Shown here: one piece after another, positions 4,593 through 7,467 of the stretch
Position numbering within the stretch: the stretch's first letter is position 1
Layout of the letters: every line of letters starts with the position of its first letter
Source of the DNA: an uncultured Roseburia sp.
GTDB taxonomy: Bacteria > Bacillota > Clostridia > Lachnospirales > Lachnospiraceae
Direction: 5' to 3'
NCBI GenBank assembly: GCA_934307185.1
Contig: CAKRCJ010000108.1
Coordinates: 1 to 7,467 of the forward strand
DNA: 7,467 bases
Position numbers and translations under genes: made by a program
Notes under the pieces: generated by a model
The model's input: only the letters and a program-made list of their open reading frames with translations
Databases searched by the model: none
Told to the model about the DNA's origin: nothing

Positions 4593-7467
4593 TTGAGCCA
4601 GGCAAAGAAAGTTTTCACCCGCATGTGCCTTAATAACTGGGGTGGAATTAATCATAAAGTATTAGAATTTAATGAATATGTGAATTTATTCAGTGGAAAA
4701 AGCGGTTCCGGAAAATCAACGGTCATGGATGCCATTCAGGTCGTTTTGTATGGAAGCTTCAGCCCAAGCTTTTTAAACAAAGCGGCAGATGATGCCAAAA
4801 ACCGCAGAAGCGTGTTAAGTTACCTGCGCGGTGAGCAGAAGGATGGCTCGGCAAACCGTGAAAATATGGATTTCTGTTCGGTGATAGCACTTGAGATAGA
4901 GGATACCGGGACACATAATTTTACATGTGTAGGTATTGCCTTTGAAGTCAGAAAAAATGACTCTGAGATTAAGAAGTTCTCCTATTTCAGCCATTCCGGA
5001 AAAATGCCGGAGCCGGGATACATTACGGAGGACGGATATTGTTATTCTAATCAGGATATCAGAAAGCTTGTAAATGCCCGCGCACAGTCGGCAGATAACA
5101 GGGGAAAAGGGGATGTCAACCGGATTTATGCTTCCAAAGAGGCGTATCTTGGAACACTGTACGATATCATTTTAGGATACATTGACCCAAACCGTTTTAT
5201 TACAATGGAAAAGAGCGCCATTGCATTAAAAATGACAAATGGAACGGGACAGTTCATTCGCGATTATATGTTCCCGAAAAGCAATTCCGATACGATTGAG
5301 ACAATCAGTGAGCAGTTAGATGCCTACTGCCAGATTAAAGAAAAAATCGAAGATATGAGAAATCGGATTGAACTGCTTTCGGAGGTAAAAGAGGCAGGGC
5401 AGGAACTGGTTACAATCCAGACGGATATTATCCGGGCAGAGGCATTTATTTCCTGTATTGATGTGGAAGAACTGCGGGCAAAAATAAAGGCTGCCAGTGA
5501 AGATATGAAGCGCATCGATGAGGAGCAGAAGCAGTTAGCAGAGCAGGAAAAAGCCCTGAAAGAGGAACGTGCAAAAACAGAGGATGAATTAATTCGTGTC
5601 AGTGCAGACTTAAAGGCGAGTGACCTTGGAAGCAGACAGCAGCAGTTAGAGGAATTAAAGAAAAGAAGTGCCATGTTGGCGGATAACAGCCGTCAGTGGC
5701 GTAAGGTTTTGCAGGGACTAAAAAACTGGGAGGAAGATGAAGTCATCACAGACTATATCAGCAATCCGGTTTTAAATCTCATAGAAGAAATGGAAAACGG
5801 GAAGGTCACAGAGGAAAACTGTCAGGAGCTTCACTTAAAAATCGAGTCGGCAAAACAGGACATTGAAAATGAATTTGAAGATTATAGCGACCAGAGACGC
5901 GAGACTGGAAAAGAGTTAAAAGAGAAGCAGAAGCTTGTGGATGATATGAAGAACAACCGCAAATCCTATAGTGAAAATCTCCGCTCGGCGAGAAGCTCCT
6001 TAGAGCGCAAATTAAGTGACCGTTACGGAAGAACGATTAAAGTACAGATATTTGCAGATTTATTTGATGTGGCGGACGAGGAATGGAAAAATGCGATTGA
6101 AGGACGCATGGGCAGATTAAAGTTCTCGCTTATCACAGAGCCAAAATATGCATATGATGCGGCGGCAATTTTCCGCGACATGAAGCAGTTTGAGGAGGTA
6201 GATTTAATCAATTCGAAGGCGATTGCAGACAGCAGGCCGCAGACATCGGATAACTCTTTATATGAAGCGGTGGAGGCCAAGGAAGATTATGTGGATGTGT
6301 GCTTAAAGCGTTATCTCGGACACATTATCAAATGCCGTTCGGTTGATGAATTAGAGCAGGTGAAGGATGGTGTGACACCGGACTGCTATTCTTACAGCAA
6401 TTTTATTTTCCGTCATTTGAAAAAGAAAGATTATACAACCAACGCCTGCATCGGAGAAAAAGTGTCTAAAGCGCGTCTCGCAGAATATGAGGAAGATGTA
6501 AAGCGCCTTGGCAAAGAATTTGATGAGCTTACCACCACAACAGAACGTTTAAAAACGGCAAGGGATTTCGAAAGCTTAAAAGGAGAGCCATCTTATTATG
6601 TAAACCTATCCGGCGCAGAGAAAGAGCTTGGAAACATAAATAAGAAAAAGGCAGATTTAGAGGAAGCAATCCGCGCGTTAAAAGAAGGAAAATACAAAGA
6701 GCTTCAGGAGAAAGAACAGAAATTAAAGCAGCAGCGGAAAGAAATCCAGCAGGCACTTGATGAAAAGCAGGCACAGATAACGGAAAAAGCAAGCCGTCAT
6801 GAAAACCTTTCCGGTGCAAATGAACAGCGGAATGCACAGTTAGAGGAATTATTGCAGGGCTATGTGCCGGATGAAGAGCTTGAGGCAGAGGTACAGGAGG
6901 CATTAAAGAAGCGTTCCGGACAGTCCGTTAAAAACCAGAAGAATGCAGAAATTTTATCACTTCAGGAAAAAGAAAGCGAAAAAGCTGAGACATTGCGCGC
7001 TTTTAGAAACCGTTATATTTTTGCCTACCCGTCCAGTCAGTTCAACGGCTCCGAAAAATCAAACGAAGCCTACGAAAAGCTGTTAGAAGAATACCGGACC
7101 GATTATGAGCCGGCGTATGAAAAAGAGTTTGAAAAACAATGTGATTTCATTTATAAGAGCTTAAGAGAGAATGTTATTGCGACCATTCACGGGGATATTA
7201 AGGCAGCAAAACGTCATGCCCATGAGATTAACCGTCTGCTTCGGGAAACAAATTTCTCCGACAGTACGTATCAGATTAAAATTGAGCCGGCAAAAAATGA
7301 AAACGGACAGTTTTTTGACATGTTAATGGCAGAGGAGTTAGACAGCAAAAATCTTGACAACGGCGGATTTGACGGACAGATTAGTTTTGGAGAGGACTCC
7401 TTCTATCACAAGTACGAACAGAAAATTAAACTGTTAACGGACAAATTCATGCCGCCGAGAGACGAGG
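4593..7467 (+). CDS. jetC: Wadjet protein JetC, SMC/MukB-like ATPase (3' end outside window)
   Basis: This frame stays open from the TTG at 4593 to the right edge, giving about 958 residues of a protein expected to reach roughly 1,100. It is the SMC-like motor that, with JetA and JetB, would extrude DNA loops by ATP hydrolysis. The N-terminal head begins VFTRMCLNNWGGI and carries Walker A as GKSGSGKST at 35-43 (Lys41), followed by DAIQVVLYG with the Q-loop Gln49. GQFIRDYMFPK near 217-227 closes this half of the head. A first coiled-coil arm spans about 233-475. A hinge-like globular domain lies at about 477-620 (RYGRTIKVQIFADLF through NACIGEKVSKARLAEY). A second, antiparallel coiled-coil arm runs about 625-805. 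The second head half then starts near RNRYIFAYPSSQ and includes IHGDIKAAKRHAHEINRLL. The ABC signature, Walker B and D-loop should lie past the edge and cannot be judged. No frameshift is seen. Rad50/SbcC is an alternative in general, but the kleisin and KITE neighbours, and a hinge instead of a zinc hook (no CxxC at the apex), favour JetC. Confidence 0.88.
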   Translation, partial: MSQAKKVFTRMCLNNWGGINHKVLEFNEYVNLFSGKSGSGKSTVMDAIQVVLYGSFSPSFLNKAADDAKNRRSVLSYLRGEQKDGSANRENMDFCSVIALEIEDTGTHNFTCVGIAFEVRKNDSEIKKFSYFSHSGKMPEPGYITEDGYCYSNQDIRKLVNARAQSADNRGKGDVNRIYASKEAYLGTLYDIILGYIDPNRFITMEKSAIALKMTNGTGQFIRDYMFPKSNSDTIETISEQLDAYCQIKEKIEDMRNRIELLSEVKEAGQELVTIQTDIIRAEAFISCIDVEELRAKIKAASEDMKRIDEEQKQLAEQEKALKEERAKTEDELIRVSADLKASDLGSRQQQLEELKKRSAMLADNSRQWRKVLQGLKNWEEDEVITDYISNPVLNLIEEMENGKVTEENCQELHLKIESAKQDIENEFEDYSDQRRETGKELKEKQKLVDDMKNNRKSYSENLRSARSSLERKLSDRYGRTIKVQIFADLFDVADEEWKNAIEGRMGRLKFSLITEPKYAYDAAAIFRDMKQFEEVDLINSKAIADSRPQTSDNSLYEAVEAKEDYVDVCLKRYLGHIIKCRSVDELEQVKDGVTPDCYSYSNFIFRHLKKKDYTTNACIGEKVSKARLAEYEEDVKRLGKEFDELTTTTERLKTARDFESLKGEPSYYVNLSGAEKELGNINKKKADLEEAIRALKEGKYKELQEKEQKLKQQRKEIQQALDEKQAQITEKASRHENLSGANEQRNAQLEELLQGYVPDEELEAEVQEALKKRSGQSVKNQKNAEILSLQEKESEKAETLRAFRNRYIFAYPSSQFNGSEKSNEAYEKLLEEYRTDYEPAYEKEFEKQCDFIYKSLRENVIATIHGDIKAAKRHAHEINRLLRETNFSDSTYQIKIEPAKNENGQFFDMLMAEELDSKNLDNGGFDGQISFGEDSFYHKYEQKIKLLTDKFMPPRDE

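Noticed and set aside
5324..5674. Minus-strand Ser/Phe/Leu-rich open frame inside jetC
   Set aside because: This is the expected complement of Glu/Lys/Leu-rich coiled-coil codons, not a gene.
6529..6903. Minus-strand 124-codon frame inside jetC
   Set aside because: It lies opposite the second coiled-coil arm, lacks initiation signals and is a composition artefact.
4593..7467. Rad50/SbcC DNA-repair ATPase
   Set aside because: There is no CxxC zinc hook at the coiled-coil apex but a globular hinge instead, and no SbcD/Mre11 gene is adjacent; the upstream kleisin-like and MukE-like genes favour JetC.

Overview
The window looks like the chromosome of a low-to-moderate GC Clostridia, most likely a Lachnospiraceae-type gut anaerobe. 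This is inferred from strong AGGAG-type ribosome binding sites, A/T-rich promoters with near-consensus sigma-A hexamers, and the character of the proteins; no rRNA or other taxonomic marker is present. All five recognised genes lie on the plus strand.

Layout: (1) positions 1-815 hold the C-terminal half of a housekeeping prolyl-tRNA synthetase (proS), cut by the left window edge. (2) After a 137-bp gap carrying a probable promoter comes a complete NCS2/NAT-family nucleobase permease (953-2356), whose signature motif has the Q-N form typical of purine (xanthine/urate) transporters. (3) A strong intrinsic terminator (2384-2421) closes this part, and a near-consensus promoter (2456-2485) opens the next. 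(4) From 2526 to the right edge runs a tightly spaced three-gene operon. It encodes a kleisin-like protein (JetA), a small MukE-like winged-helix protein (JetB) and the first about 958 residues of an SMC/MukB-like ATPase (JetC), with Walker A, a coiled-coil arm, a hinge and a second coiled-coil arm. The JetC C-terminal head lies beyond the window.

The accessory system is therefore a Wadjet (JetABCD; also called MksFEBG or EptABCD) anti-plasmid defence operon. In characterised members, JetA, JetB and JetC form a condensin-like, loop-extruding complex that recognises small circular DNA, and the Toprim-type nuclease JetD cleaves it. jetD is not in the window but is expected just downstream. The JetA here (468 aa, DUF5716-like) paired with a DUF4194-like JetB suggests the less studied type III branch, although the subtype is inferred from memory of family features and not from a search. 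The system class is known; what deserves attention is the divergent subtype, the TTG start of jetC, an acidic insert in JetA, and the placement of the operon beside core metabolism genes with no visible mobility signature.
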